From CAVYXK01 sp963708245 (GTDB lineage Bacteria > Pseudomonadota > Alphaproteobacteria > Acetobacterales > Acetobacteraceae): 64,000 nucleotides of DNA. The stretch lies in NCBI GenBank assembly GCA_963708245.1, contig OY970201.1:620001-684000 (forward strand), in the 5' to 3' direction. The notes beneath the pieces were generated by a model. It did no database searches. It was given only the letters and a program-made list of their open reading frames with translations, and was not told the DNA's origin. The position numbers and the translations under genes were made by a program. Below are positions 56,259 to 64,000 of the stretch, piece after piece; within the stretch, counting starts at the first letter, position 1, and each line of letters opens with the position of its first letter.

Positions 56259-59059
56259 GGCAACGCCTCCGTCTCGCCACCGCTGAGCCTGCTGTCGTCG
56301 AGACCGAGGGCGCGCCGTACGCGATCGACCGGCTGATGCATGTCCTTGGCCAACCGGGCGAGCGTCCACTCGGGGTGCTCGGCACACCGATGGCGCACCC
56401 GCGCCACCCACACGTCCTCGGCAGCGACCGTCTTGCCGGCGCCGTCGGTGAAGACCCTGGTGCCGGGTTCCGCGGCTGGCGCTGCGGGAGTCGCCGTGGG
56501 GGTCGGATGGTCCGCCGGAGGGTCCGACGGAGGAATTTTTGTATTTTCTCCAGGGGCCCCCCCTTCCAGAGTGGGCAGAGTGGACATCCGTAGGTTTTCT
56601 GCGGGTTTGCGGTCGATTTCATGGTCGCCATCCGGAGGTGCGACATCCCCACTGAAATCGGGCTGAATGCCTACTGTTTCCTCAGGATGTCCACTCTGCC
56701 CACTCTGAAAGGGGGGGGCCCTGGGAAAAATAGAAAGATAGGCCTTCCACGTTCGGGTGAACTGCCCACGCGTGTACCCGTTCTTCCTGGCGTGGCTCGG
56801 GCCAACCTTGCCGGGAGCGATTTCGAACGGCTCCAGCAGGCGTGCCAGCTTGTGCTGGCTGAGAGGCTTCCCCTGGGTGATCTCCCGCCAGGGGCCGCCC
56901 TCAATTCGCAACAGCGCTCCTACCAGCTCCGCAGACGAGATCTCCTGCTTTCCGATTGGCTCGATCGGGTTGCTCGCCAGATGCTCGTCGAATATCGCCT
57001 TCAGGTCGCGCAGCAGCGTCAGCTCAATGCTCTTGTCCCACTGGTCGTGCCCCGTCAGCACTCCCAGCAACGCCTGCCGAGCGCGCTCCGGCCAGGGGCC
57101 GCCGGCAGCCTCGGCAATCGACAACAACGGCGTACAGAAGTCCGCCTGCCGGTCATCCATCTCGGGCGGAATGGCTGGATCGGGTGTCAGGGACGCACCG
57201 GCATCCTGTGCCCAGCGGGCGAGCTGGCGCTGTATCGCCAAGAGCTTTTCGCGGTTGTTGTCGTGCCGGAGCCGGGCGACCGCATCGCCCGGCAGCTTGC
57301 GGGTAAGGTACAGCGAGAGGCAGCGATCGGCGAGCGCCGCATTGTGAATCGTGCCGATGCGGGCCAGCGCCACTGCGAGATAGACGTCGAACACGTCGGG
57401 GATGCTGTCACCGTTCGGCAGCATGCGGGTTCGGATGTACTTCGCACCGCGCTGGAAGCCGGCACGCAGTACGGTGTTGAGTTCCGGTGACAAATCGAGG
57501 GCGGCGTCGACCTCATCGAACAGCACTGTCACGTGCCCGACCCAGCCGTGCAGCCGAACCAATGTCGCAGGAGAGAGGCTTTCCGAGGTCACTGCGCCGC
57601 GACACACCAAAGCCAATATGCCCAGGAGAGTCGACTTGCCACAGCGCGGCAGCGGCGAGCGCAGACCCAGGCGCGGGGAGTGCTCGAATAGCTCGTAAAC
57701 ATGCGTGTGCGCTGCCCACAACGCGGCTGTCACACCTTGCGCCGGGGCGCACCTGACGTGGGCACGGAGACGCTCGTAAAGGCTGTCCAGCACGGCGCTG
57801 AGCGTCACTTCGTCGGGCCAGGGATCAGGCGCCGCAGCGGCCAGGCGAGCGATTGCTGCCGGCGGTTCCGGCTTCGGCACCGGCTTGTCTTTGCGCGCCG
57901 CTTCCTTCTCCAGCTCGCGCAGCGTCGACATGCTGACGCCGTACTCTTTCTTGACCTCTCTGCGCTCCTTATCCCGCTCGGCCGCGTCCATCCGGACGAG
58001 CTTCATTGCCGCACCCCGCACCGTCAGCTCGGCCGGCTCGGTGTTATCCTTGAGTGCACGCAGAGCGTCCGGGCCGTGCTTCTGCAAAATGCTGTTGCAG
58101 TCCTCGCCGATCTCGGTTTTGGTCAGCAGCACCTCGGCACCAGTCAATAACAACGCATCAGTGCCGAGTAGGAGATTTTTCGCACCGCTTGAATCCGGCG
58201 GATCGCCATCCTTGAACAGGACAAGCTTCATGTCCTTCGTCACCGGCATGTGCGCCAGCCAGTCGACGCCGGGCACGCCGAGAACACGGTGATCGGGAAA
58301 AACCGCAACCAGAGTCAAAAAATCCTCCGGCCCCTCGGCGACCAACACCGGCAGCGGATCCTGCTTGTCGCCGGTTATCTGCGCCGGCGCATACTCGAAG
58401 ACGCCACCCTGCCGCTGATCATGCTGCAACCGGTAGGTGCGTTTGTTCGGCTTGATCAGGCTTTTGTTGCCCTCGGCATCGACATAGACCAGGTGCACCG
58501 CGACGGTGGCGCCGTGCGCCTGCAACGGGATGACGACCGCGCCTTCGCCAATTCGGGCGTCCTCGACCCATCTGACTTGTCCGGGGTGGGGGCCGACGAG
58601 GCCGCGGCCGACCAGATAGCGTGCGCCGGTCGTGCCCTCGATCGGCACGCACCGTTCCAGGACGTCCCTGGCCTTCGCCTCAGCGGCTTCGGCAGCGGCT
58701 CCCGGGGCGTCGCCATCCTGGTCCTCGGCCGGAGAGGGCCCGAGGCCGGCATGCGTGGCGAGGAACACCCTGGCCCACGCAACGGTCGTGGCGTGCGACC
58801 AGCCGGTGATCTCCGGCAATTCAAGCAGCTGGATCGCACTGCCGGTGACCTTGGTGCCGTGCTGGTACCAAACGCCACGGCCGCGGTGTACGGAAAGTCC
58901 CTGGGTTCCTTGATACTTGCGATTGGTGCCGTCCTCGGTGTGGCGGATGTCCGGTTTCAGTATCGGAATGATCACCAACAGCCAGCTTTTCAGCCGGATA
59001 TCCTCGGCGAGCGTCCAAGGCCCTTGTGCAGAATCGACGGGACCACTAGATGCGGCCAT
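56255..59059 (-). CDS. Toprim + DUF3631 primase-helicase
   Basis: 934 residues. The Toprim domain has Glu in VLVAEGPEDFLT (about 236) and Asp residues in LFKDGDPPDSSG (about 284). The DUF3631 ATPase/helicase domain has Walker A SPLPRCGKSTLLGI (about 473) and Walker B VTVLFDEVDAALDL (about 512). A low-complexity Pro-rich segment (about 770-880) is followed by a C-terminal HTH-like region (WTLARLAKDMHQPVDRVRRA). It likely unwinds the element DNA and helps prime replication. It is directly upstream of, and coupled to, the polymerase gene. Its low-complexity segment is encoded by a large inverted repeat at 56541-56735. Confidence 0.85.
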   Translation of the reverse strand: MAASSGPVDSAQGPWTLAEDIRLKSWLLVIIPILKPDIRHTEDGTNRKYQGTQGLSVHRGRGVWYQHGTKVTGSAIQLLELPEITGWSHATTVAWARVFLATHAGLGPSPAEDQDGDAPGAAAEAAEAKARDVLERCVPIEGTTGARYLVGRGLVGPHPGQVRWVEDARIGEGAVVIPLQAHGATVAVHLVYVDAEGNKSLIKPNKRTYRLQHDQRQGGVFEYAPAQITGDKQDPLPVLVAEGPEDFLTLVAVFPDHRVLGVPGVDWLAHMPVTKDMKLVLFKDGDPPDSSGAKNLLLGTDALLLTGAEVLLTKTEIGEDCNSILQKHGPDALRALKDNTEPAELTVRGAAMKLVRMDAAERDKERREVKKEYGVSMSTLRELEKEAARKDKPVPKPEPPAAIARLAAAAPDPWPDEVTLSAVLDSLYERLRAHVRCAPAQGVTAALWAAHTHVYELFEHSPRLGLRSPLPRCGKSTLLGILALVCRGAVTSESLSPATLVRLHGWVGHVTVLFDEVDAALDLSPELNTVLRAGFQRGAKYIRTRMLPNGDSIPDVFDVYLAVALARIGTIHNAALADRCLSLYLTRKLPGDAVARLRHDNNREKLLAIQRQLARWAQDAGASLTPDPAIPPEMDDRQADFCTPLLSIAEAAGGPWPERARQALLGVLTGHDQWDKSIELTLLRDLKAIFDEHLASNPIEPIGKQEISSAELVGALLRIEGGPWREITQGKPLSQHKLARLLEPFEIAPGKVGPSHARKNGYTRGQFTRTWKAYLSIFPRAPPFQSGQSGHPEETVGIQPDFSGDVAPPDGDHEIDRKPAENLRMSTLPTLEGGAPGENTKIPPSDPPADHPTPTATPAAPAAEPGTRVFTDGAGKTVAAEDVWVARVRHRCAEHPEWTLARLAKDMHQPVDRVRRALGLDDSRLSGGETEALP
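56541..56735. repeat. Large inverted repeat inside the primase-helicase gene
   Basis: Two arms of roughly 55-60 bp at 56541-56600 and 56675-56735 face each other across about 75-95 bp. The core is 23 of 23 bp perfect: 56567-56589 (CAGAGTGGGCAGAGTGGACA plus TCC) and its reverse complement at 56685-56707. Each core contains the short direct repeat AGAGTGG. G/C runs and T- or A-rich outer parts extend the match imperfectly. Candidate replication origin, hairpin for primase loading, or RNA structure. Confidence 0.8.
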
Positions 59060-59122
59060 GGTGACATGATTTCCTTCTGCGGGCGGTAGGGTGTGTCAGA
59101 CCCTGCCGCCCGTTCTTCATTG

Positions 59123-59908
59123 CTAAAACGGTATCTCATCATTCAGATCATCGCGAACCGAAGGCGGGTCTGCACGCGATGATGTGCGTTGCCGCGGCGG
59201 CAAAGCCGTTCGGGCTGGTCGCGCTGTCGGCTCGAACCACGCCGAGTCGGCTGCCGATTGAGCGGCCGGCTGGGCAGGCGCAGATGGTACGGCTGGCGGC
59301 AGGGTGCGGGCCGCCGGCGCCGGAGATGCCTGCTGTGGCGGACTTATCCGCGGCTTTGGCCCCGGCACCAATGGTGTGCCGAAGGTGTTCGGATCTCGCC
59401 CCATCCAGCCGATCAGCACCAGCTCCGGCGCGTAGTAGGTCGAGTTGGTCGCTTCGTTATATAGAGAAAGACTGTCCTCGATCTGGTATACCGGAATCTT
59501 GTCGTGGGTTGCCTCGACGGAAAACATAAAGTCGTCGAGCTTGTTCCGCATGACGTTTTGAGTAGCGACCGCATTGTTGGACCATGCGCGCACCCCGAGA
59601 GTGCGCCCCAGGTAAACATTAATGCGGAAACCCTCTTTATATTCCTCGCCGTCCGCTTCCAGTTGGGGTTGGCCGTAAGGCCGCAGCTTAGAGAAATCCG
59701 GTCGAGTGGAAAACCTGATAGGGCCGGTCTTCAACGAACAAAAGTCCAAGGCGATATGTGCGCCGACCGCCAGCTCTCGCTTCATATCGGTGAAGCTGCC
59801 GTCGCTTGCCCGCTCGCGATCGACGAGGGTGAAGACACCTTCGCGGCCGTCGAATTGCAAACGAGGTGCGCCGATTTGTTCAGTTGTTTGTGTTGTCCAT
59901 ATAGACAT
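59123..59908 (-). CDS. SSB-like protein with acidic C-terminal tip
   Basis: 261 residues from ATG 59908 (AGGG 8 nt upstream). The N-terminal 180 residues are a beta-rich domain (APRLQFDGREGVFTLVDRER, GPIRFSTRPDFSKLRPYG) that matches no standard SSB. A Pro/Ala-rich flexible linker follows, and the extreme C-terminus DDLNDEIPF is almost the SSB tip DDDIPF, which recruits replication and repair proteins. Position ahead of the primase-helicase supports a single-strand DNA-binding role by analogy. The fold assignment is inference. Confidence 0.6.
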   Translation of the reverse strand: MSIWTTQTTEQIGAPRLQFDGREGVFTLVDRERASDGSFTDMKRELAVGAHIALDFCSLKTGPIRFSTRPDFSKLRPYGQPQLEADGEEYKEGFRINVYLGRTLGVRAWSNNAVATQNVMRNKLDDFMFSVEATHDKIPVYQIEDSLSLYNEATNSTYYAPELVLIGWMGRDPNTFGTPLVPGPKPRISPPQQASPAPAARTLPPAVPSAPAQPAAQSAADSAWFEPTARPARTALPPRQRTSSRADPPSVRDDLNDEIPF

Positions 59909-60096
59909 ATTCACTACCCTTTTGGTTGCGTAGTAGTTGGCGATTACAGGGTTGTCGTCAGCATCATCGTCATTAGTGAAGAGACGGCCGAGAGCCGAAG
60001 CTCTCGGCCTAGTTGTGCAGGTAACTTATCGTTGGTTGAGCTTGTCGATCCAGCGTCCGCCGTGCGAGCGGCCGATTGTTGTCGGCGGAATTCTGT

Positions 60097-60462
60097 TCAC
60101 GCTTCCGTCGTCACCGGCAACATGCCTTCGCGCATAATTCTCGCGCCCTCGTCTGCCGGAATCAGCAATCTTCGTCCGAAACGAACACACCGGATGCTGC
60201 GGTTGCGGCAGGCGCGCAGCATTGCCGCCGGGCTCACACCCAGTTCCTTTGCCAGTTGAGTCGGGCTGATCGCCTTGCGGACGATGGCCTGGTTGCCGCC
60301 CGCCGCCGCCACCTCCTGCTCGATCTGGCGCCTCACTGCCTCGATCAGCTCTGGTGACACTCCGGTCGGCTCGGTCGGGCCGACCACCCCGGTGGTCTGA
60401 CTGCCGCCCGCCGCCGCCTTCTGCTCCAGCTGGCGCTTCACCGCCTCGAGCAGCTCCGCCAT
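60097..60462 (-). CDS. Excisionase/HTH regulator
   Basis: 121 residues from ATG 60462 (GGAGG upstream). Two N-terminal helical repeats (ELLEAVKRQLEQKAAAGG and ELIEAVRRQIEQEVAAAGG) look like oligomerisation segments. They are followed by a MerR/excisionase-type helix-turn-helix, ISPTQLAKELGVSPAAMLRA, then CVRFGRRLLIPADEG. Such proteins steer the integrase toward excision and often repress the replication operon. It starts the minus-strand replication operon and is divergent from the integrase pair, with a 136-bp shared control region. Confidence 0.75.
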   Translation of the reverse strand: MAELLEAVKRQLEQKAAAGGSQTTGVVGPTEPTGVSPELIEAVRRQIEQEVAAAGGNQAIVRKAISPTQLAKELGVSPAAMLRACRNRSIRCVRFGRRLLIPADEGARIMREGMLPVTTEA

Positions 60463-60598
60463 CCCTGCCTCCATTAGAGTGGCGCGCACATCAACGCGCG
60501 TATGCGTTCCAGGAAGCTACAATTCATGCCGACGTGTTGCAAGGTGGCTCGTGGGGGAATACCGTCGCTCCTGACGGCTATGACGCGAGTGTAAAAGA
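60463..60598. promoter_or_regulatory. Divergent control region between replication and integration operons
   Basis: 136 bp between two divergent operon starts, the likely site of both promoters and of operators for the excisionase-like protein. A TACAAT near 60522 could be a -10 for the rightward operon, but no good -35 is seen. Confidence 0.35.
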
Positions 60599-61225
60599 AT
60601 GCGAGAAATATCGGTGTGGACCTGGACTGGCGGCGACGGCGCCCGTTACGCGCCCGGGGCCGTTCCAGCTCTCTGGCGACGGATTGCCGACCTACCGAAC
60701 GGGCAGGACGCGAAGGCTCGCTACGGCCTCTTGGCAGACCACGGCCAGCACATCGATGAGAAGCTCTTTGATCCCGCGGACGTTCGCGCCCATGGCGGTG
60801 CGGAGAAGCTGTTCAATCACATGGTCGGGGCGACCGATCACTCCGACTGGCGGACCTTACACTACAAACTCAAGGCGGCGGCCAAGTTGTGGCAACCGGA
60901 GGCTGAGAACCCGCAGATTTTCTACTTGGCGCCATTCAGCCCGCTACAGCACAGCGACATTGCCGCGCTCCGGGCCACCACAGAAATGATATTCCTGGAC
61001 GAGGAGCTGGTGCTGCGCCTGGATGGCTGGCGAATTGTCCACGTGCCGCTGAGCTTGCGCGCCTTCCTGCTGGCGGCCTGCGTGACGGATATCGGCGCCA
61101 AGCAGCGCTTCCGCCGCTGCGATCACTGCCAGTTATGGTTCCCGGTCAGCCGCAACGACCAGCGCTTCTGTACGAACGTCTGCCGGGCGGCCGCACATCA
61201 CGCCGCTTCCAAGGCGGCCCAGTAG
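60599..61225 (+). CDS. Zinc-finger protein in the integrase operon
   Basis: 208 residues. The first 150 are of unknown type (DLPNGQDAKARYGLLADHG, PLQHSDIAALRATTEMIFLD). The C-terminus has a treble-clef-like zinc site: RFRRCDHCQLWFPVSR ... RFCTNVCRAAAHH, similar to CGNR/zinc-ribbon endings. Its stop is followed directly by the integrase ATG, so the two are co-translated. Probably a DNA-binding partner or regulator of integration; function inferred from context. Confidence 0.7.
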   Translation: MREISVWTWTGGDGARYAPGAVPALWRRIADLPNGQDAKARYGLLADHGQHIDEKLFDPADVRAHGGAEKLFNHMVGATDHSDWRTLHYKLKAAAKLWQPEAENPQIFYLAPFSPLQHSDIAALRATTEMIFLDEELVLRLDGWRIVHVPLSLRAFLLAACVTDIGAKQRFRRCDHCQLWFPVSRNDQRFCTNVCRAAAHHAASKAAQ

Positions 61226-62449
61226 ATGGCCAGCATCGCAGATCGTCCCTCCGGCAATCCCCTGATGAAGTGGCGGGCGCCCGATCCGGTCACCGGCCGG
61301 ATGACGGACCGGTCCCGGATCTTCAAGGGCAGCAAGGCCGATGCGCTCCGGGAGGCGAACCGTCTCGAGGCGGAAGAGCGCCGCGAACCTGTGCAGAGCA
61401 CGCGCGGGAAGCGCCTGGGCGCCTTCCTCGCGGAGTGGCAGGCCTGGAGAGCGGCCGCAGGCAACTGCGCGCGCAAGACGGTCCACCGCGACAACCAGCA
61501 TGTGAGAGTCATCACCACGGTGATCGGCGATCGCCCGCTGGCCAAGCTGGGGCCGCAGGATATCGACCAGATGATTGCCGCCCTGCGCCGGCGCTATTCC
61601 CCCGTCACGGTGAGCGGCGCCTTCGGCGTCCTGCGCAAGGCGCTCCGACAGGCCCGCAAGTGGAGACTGATCACCGGGGCACCTTGGGAGGATGCGACCC
61701 CACCGCCCCGCTCCCTCGCCTCGCCCAGCCCGCCCAGCGTCGCCGATACCCTGCGCCTGGCCGAGCTCCTGGAAGCCGCTGGCGAGCCGGTGGCCGCGGC
61801 CCTCGTGCGGATCATGCTGGCCAGCGGCGCGCGGAAATCCGAACTGCTCGCCCTGGTATGGGGTGATATCGATTTGGACCGCGGCACCCTTCGGGTTCAC
61901 CGGGCAGTGGAGGAGGCTGGCGGACACTTCGGCATCAAGCCGTGCCCGAAGAACGCGTCCTCGAGGCGTACCGTCGCCCTGCCGACGGACTGCGTCGCCA
62001 GGTTGAAGGTGCACAGGAGCTGGGTCCGCGAGAGGCAGCTGGAGTCCGGACGCAGCTGGAACGCCGAGGATTGGGTGTTCCCCGACTTCCGCGGTGCGCT
62101 GTGGCGGCCTTCCCGAGCCACCGCGATCGTCAGCGCCGTCGCCAGGGCGAACGGGCTACAGACGGGCTTGCACTGCATCCGCCACGCCCACGCGGTCCTG
62201 CTCCTCGAACAGCAGGTGCCCATCAAGGTCGTCGCCGACAGATTGGGCCATGCGGACCCGGCGATGACACTTCGCGTCTATCAGCACGTCACCGAGCAGG
62301 CCTCCCAGCTCGCCGTCGCCGCGCTCGATCGCACTCTTAAATATACGTCATCCGCGTCACCCGATGCAGAGAACGACAGCAGCGACGGAGCCGGAGTTGT
62401 GGACTTTCCTGTGGACTCTGGTGGCGGACGAGGGCGGAAGAACCCCTGA
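61226..62449 (+). CDS. Tyrosine-type site-specific integrase
   Basis: 407 residues. N-terminal SAM-like domain (GAFLAEWQAWRAAAG; LGPQDIDQMIAALRR), then the catalytic domain: Arg in LASGARKSELLAL (about 203), HxxR in LHCIRHAHAVLL (about 315-318), His in RLGHADPAMTLR (about 341) and nucleophile Tyr in VYQHVTEQ (about 352). It ends 4 bp before the CCA end of tRNA-Ser. It would recombine the element's attP with the tRNA-Ser anticodon-loop site. The last codons contain the TGTGGACT repeats. Complete. Confidence 0.95.
   Translation: MASIADRPSGNPLMKWRAPDPVTGRMTDRSRIFKGSKADALREANRLEAEERREPVQSTRGKRLGAFLAEWQAWRAAAGNCARKTVHRDNQHVRVITTVIGDRPLAKLGPQDIDQMIAALRRRYSPVTVSGAFGVLRKALRQARKWRLITGAPWEDATPPPRSLASPSPPSVADTLRLAELLEAAGEPVAAALVRIMLASGARKSELLALVWGDIDLDRGTLRVHRAVEEAGGHFGIKPCPKNASSRRTVALPTDCVARLKVHRSWVRERQLESGRSWNAEDWVFPDFRGALWRPSRATAIVSAVARANGLQTGLHCIRHAHAVLLLEQQVPIKVVADRLGHADPAMTLRVYQHVTEQASQLAVAALDRTLKYTSSASPDAENDSSDGAGVVDFPVDSGGGRGRKNP
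62398..62417 (+). repeat. TGTGGACT direct repeats, candidate integrase arm sites (right)
   Basis: TGTGGACT at 62398-62405 and 62410-62417, 12-bp period, same strand and spacing as the left pair at 5281-5300. It overlaps the end of the integrase gene and lies 36 bp from the tRNA. Confidence 0.45.
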
Positions 62450-62453
62450 AAAC

Positions 62454-62543
62454 TGGCGGAGAGGCAGGGATTCGAACCCTGGGTGCCCCGAAGGGCACAA
62501 CGGTTTTCGAGACCGCCCCGATCGACCGCTCCGGCACCTCTCC
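62454..62543 (-). tRNA. tRNA-Ser(CGA)
   Basis: Minus-strand gene of 90 nt with encoded CCA. Acceptor stem GGAGAGG/CCTCTCC, anticodon CGA in loop CTCGAAA, long variable arm GTGCC/GGCAC, and T-stem CAGGG/CCCTG. It reads UCG codons. Positions 62454-62512 are the candidate attR; the 3' half was probably brought in by the element, while the old host half is at 5117-5175. Confidence 0.95.
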
Positions 62544-62621
62544 GCGGGGGCCGGCCTTATAAGGCCGCACCCCTCCTGCCCGCAACCAACCGGACCGACA
62601 GATCGCCGTCCGCGCAGCGCG

Positions 62622-63344
62622 TCAGAACCGGTCCTTCCTCGCCCGCAGGTCAGCGAAGCTCGTCACGTCCGGCGCACGGAGGAACGGATTGGCGGCCAAC
62701 TCGTCAGACAGCAACGAAGGCACGGTAGGCTGGCCCGCCGCACGCTGCTGCCTGGCCTCCTCCGCACGCCGCACCAGTGCCGCGTTCCCGCCATCGACCG
62801 ACAGGGCGAACCGCGCATTGTTCTCGGTATATTCGTGCCCGCAACAAACTTTCGTCTCGCCGGGCAGGGCAGCGAGCTTGCGCAGGCTGGCGAACATCTC
62901 CTCCGCCGTGCCTTCAATCAGCCGCCCGCAGCCCAGGCTGAACAGCGTATCTCCGCTCAGCAGCACCGCGCCGTCGGCAAAGTAGAAATTGATCTGCCCG
63001 CGCGTGTGGCCCGGCGTGTCGATCACCTCGGCCGCCGCGTCCCCCAGCACGACCCGGTCGCCCTCCCGCACTGCCTGGTCGAGCTTCGGCAGCCGGTGCG
63101 CATCCGCCGCCGCCCCGACCACCCGGGCACCGAACCGCGCCCGCACCTCATCGGTACCTGCGATGTGATCGGCGTGATGGTGCGTCAGCAAGATCAGATC
63201 GAGCCGTCCGCCGGCGCGTTCCAGCGCGGCGATCACCGGCCCGGGCTCGGCCGGATCGACGATCGCGGTAGCCCCGCCGCTGTCGCGCAGCAGCCAGGCA
63301 TAATTGTCCTTCAGGATCGGGACGGGGGTCGCGGTGATGCTCAT
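62622..63344 (-). CDS. gloB: Hydroxyacylglutathione hydrolase (glyoxalase II)
   Basis: 240 residues from ATG 63344, where family similarity starts (SITATPVPILKDNYAWLLRD); longer frames upstream are antisense to the next gene. Metallo-beta-lactamase fold with THHHADHIAG, DTPGHTRGQI and LLSGDTLFSLGCGRL, and CCGHEYTENNARFAL as substrate/metal site. It hydrolyses S-lactoylglutathione to lactate and glutathione in methylglyoxal detoxification. Divergent from the methyltransferase with 60 bp between. Chromosomal flank on the right. Confidence 0.93.
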   Translation of the reverse strand: MSITATPVPILKDNYAWLLRDSGGATAIVDPAEPGPVIAALERAGGRLDLILLTHHHADHIAGTDEVRARFGARVVGAAADAHRLPKLDQAVREGDRVVLGDAAAEVIDTPGHTRGQINFYFADGAVLLSGDTLFSLGCGRLIEGTAEEMFASLRKLAALPGETKVCCGHEYTENNARFALSVDGGNAALVRRAEEARQQRAAGQPTVPSLLSDELAANPFLRAPDVTSFADLRARKDRF

Positions 63345-63404
63345 GGATGAAGCGTAGCACCCGGGGGAGCCGCCGCAAGCCGCTCGGCGTGCTATAGGGG
63401 GCGG

Positions 63405-64000
63405 ATGGCAGCGGATGCGCATGCGGCGGCGGATTTCTATGCGACGGCCCGCGGGGCGGTGACCGCGCGGCTGTTGCGCGAACGCCTGATCGCCCTGTGG
63501 CCGGACCTCACCGGCCAGTCGTTGCTCGGCCTCGGCTACGGCGCGCCGTATCTCAGGCTCTGGCGCGAGCAGACGCGGCGCTGCATCGGGGTCACCCCGG
63601 CACAGATCGGTGTGGCGCGCTGGCCGGCTGGGGCGCCGAACCTGACCTGCACCGCCGAGGAGGATGCGCTGCCCTTCCCCGACCTGACCTTCGACCGCGT
63701 GCTGCTGGTGCACGGGTTGGAGGCGGCGGACAACGCCCGGCGGATGCTGCGCGAGGTCTGGCGCGTGCTGAAGGACGATGGGCGGGTACTGATCGTCGTG
63801 CCCAACCGCAGCGGGCTCTGGGCCTATCTCGAGGCGACGCCCTTCGGCCACGGCCAGCCCTATTCCTCTGGCCAGCTCGGCCGGCTGCTGGCCGCCTCGC
63901 TGTTCCGGGTAGAGCGGCGCGACGCAGCGCTCTATCTGCCGCCGATCACGTGGCGGCTGGTGCTGCGCAGCGGCCCGTTGCTCGACCGCACCGGGCGGCG
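63405..64000 (+). CDS. Class I SAM-dependent methyltransferase (3' end outside window)
   Basis: Starts ATG 63405 and is open to the window end (198 codons seen). It has a degenerate glycine motif LLGLGYGAPYLRL, then AEEDALPFPDLTFDRVLLVH and EVWRVLKDDGRVLIVVPN, typical of the Methyltransf_11 family. The substrate is unknown. I have seen this gene next to gloB in Acetobacteraceae, supporting a chromosomal location. Confidence 0.85.
   Translation, partial: MAADAHAAADFYATARGAVTARLLRERLIALWPDLTGQSLLGLGYGAPYLRLWREQTRRCIGVTPAQIGVARWPAGAPNLTCTAEEDALPFPDLTFDRVLLVHGLEAADNARRMLREVWRVLKDDGRVLIVVPNRSGLWAYLEATPFGHGQPYSSGQLGRLLAASLFRVERRDAALYLPPITWRLVLRSGPLLDRTGR

Noticed and set aside
56621..58292. Long plus-strand frames opposite the primase-helicase
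   Set aside because: Shadow frames of a gene with clear Toprim and Walker motifs.
59504..60259. 251-codon plus-strand frame opposite the SSB-like gene
   Set aside because: Shadow of the supported minus-strand genes; no motif.

Overview
The window is high-GC DNA of alphaproteobacterial type, probably Acetobacteraceae. This is inferred from a GcrA-like domain, glutaryl-CoA dehydrogenase, PEP-CTERM proteins, the insertion-sequence families and overall codon use; no rRNA or other strict marker is present. Ordinary chromosome shows only at the two edges: a DEAD-box helicase end, gcdH, an IS1634-type element and two small genes on the left (1-5116), and tRNA-Ser(CGA), gloB and a methyltransferase start on the right (62454-64000).

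Between them lies what reads as one integrated island of about 57.3 kb (about 5176-62496). Its right end is an intact tRNA-Ser(CGA) with a tyrosine integrase beside it. Its left end carries the displaced 3' half of a tRNA-Ser(CGA) in the same orientation. The two copies share a 16-bp identical anticodon-loop core, and four of their five differences are two compensatory base-pair swaps. Both ends also carry a pair of TGTGGACT repeats with a 12-bp period, candidate integrase arm sites.

The right 12 kb of the island (about 50.4-62.5 kb) is a replication and integration module. It has an HTH excisionase-like protein, an SSB-like protein with an acidic tip, a Toprim plus DUF3631 primase-helicase, a family-A DNA polymerase fused to an N6-adenine methyltransferase, a VRR-NUC nuclease broken by a stop codon, small phage-like genes and the integrase. 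No capsid, tail or portal gene is seen. The primase-helicase gene contains a large inverted repeat that could be an origin or a structured RNA element.

The left and middle parts are accessory DNA in decay. Apparently intact genes include an SRAP (YedK/HMCES) protein, a universal stress protein, two PEP-CTERM proteins, a LuxR regulator lacking the phospho-acceptor Asp, two parallel beta-helix proteins, and a surface-polysaccharide block. That block holds a GDP-mannose 3,5-epimerase, a 1188-residue modular methyltransferase/lectin/fucosyltransferase-like protein, GT2 and GT9 glycosyltransferases and sulfotransferases. Between them are many broken genes: IS1634, IS3, IS5, IS6, IS630, IS66 and ISAzo13 fragments, an Lhr-like helicase end, terminase and DUF2213 phage remnants, a second primase-helicase, and SRAP fragments.

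The island therefore looks like a self-replicating integrative element that has collected surface-sugar genes and then been eroded by insertion sequences and small frameshifts. The most interesting parts are the polymerase-methyltransferase fusion and its operon, the inverted repeat inside the primase-helicase gene, and the epimerase plus modular transferase pair.
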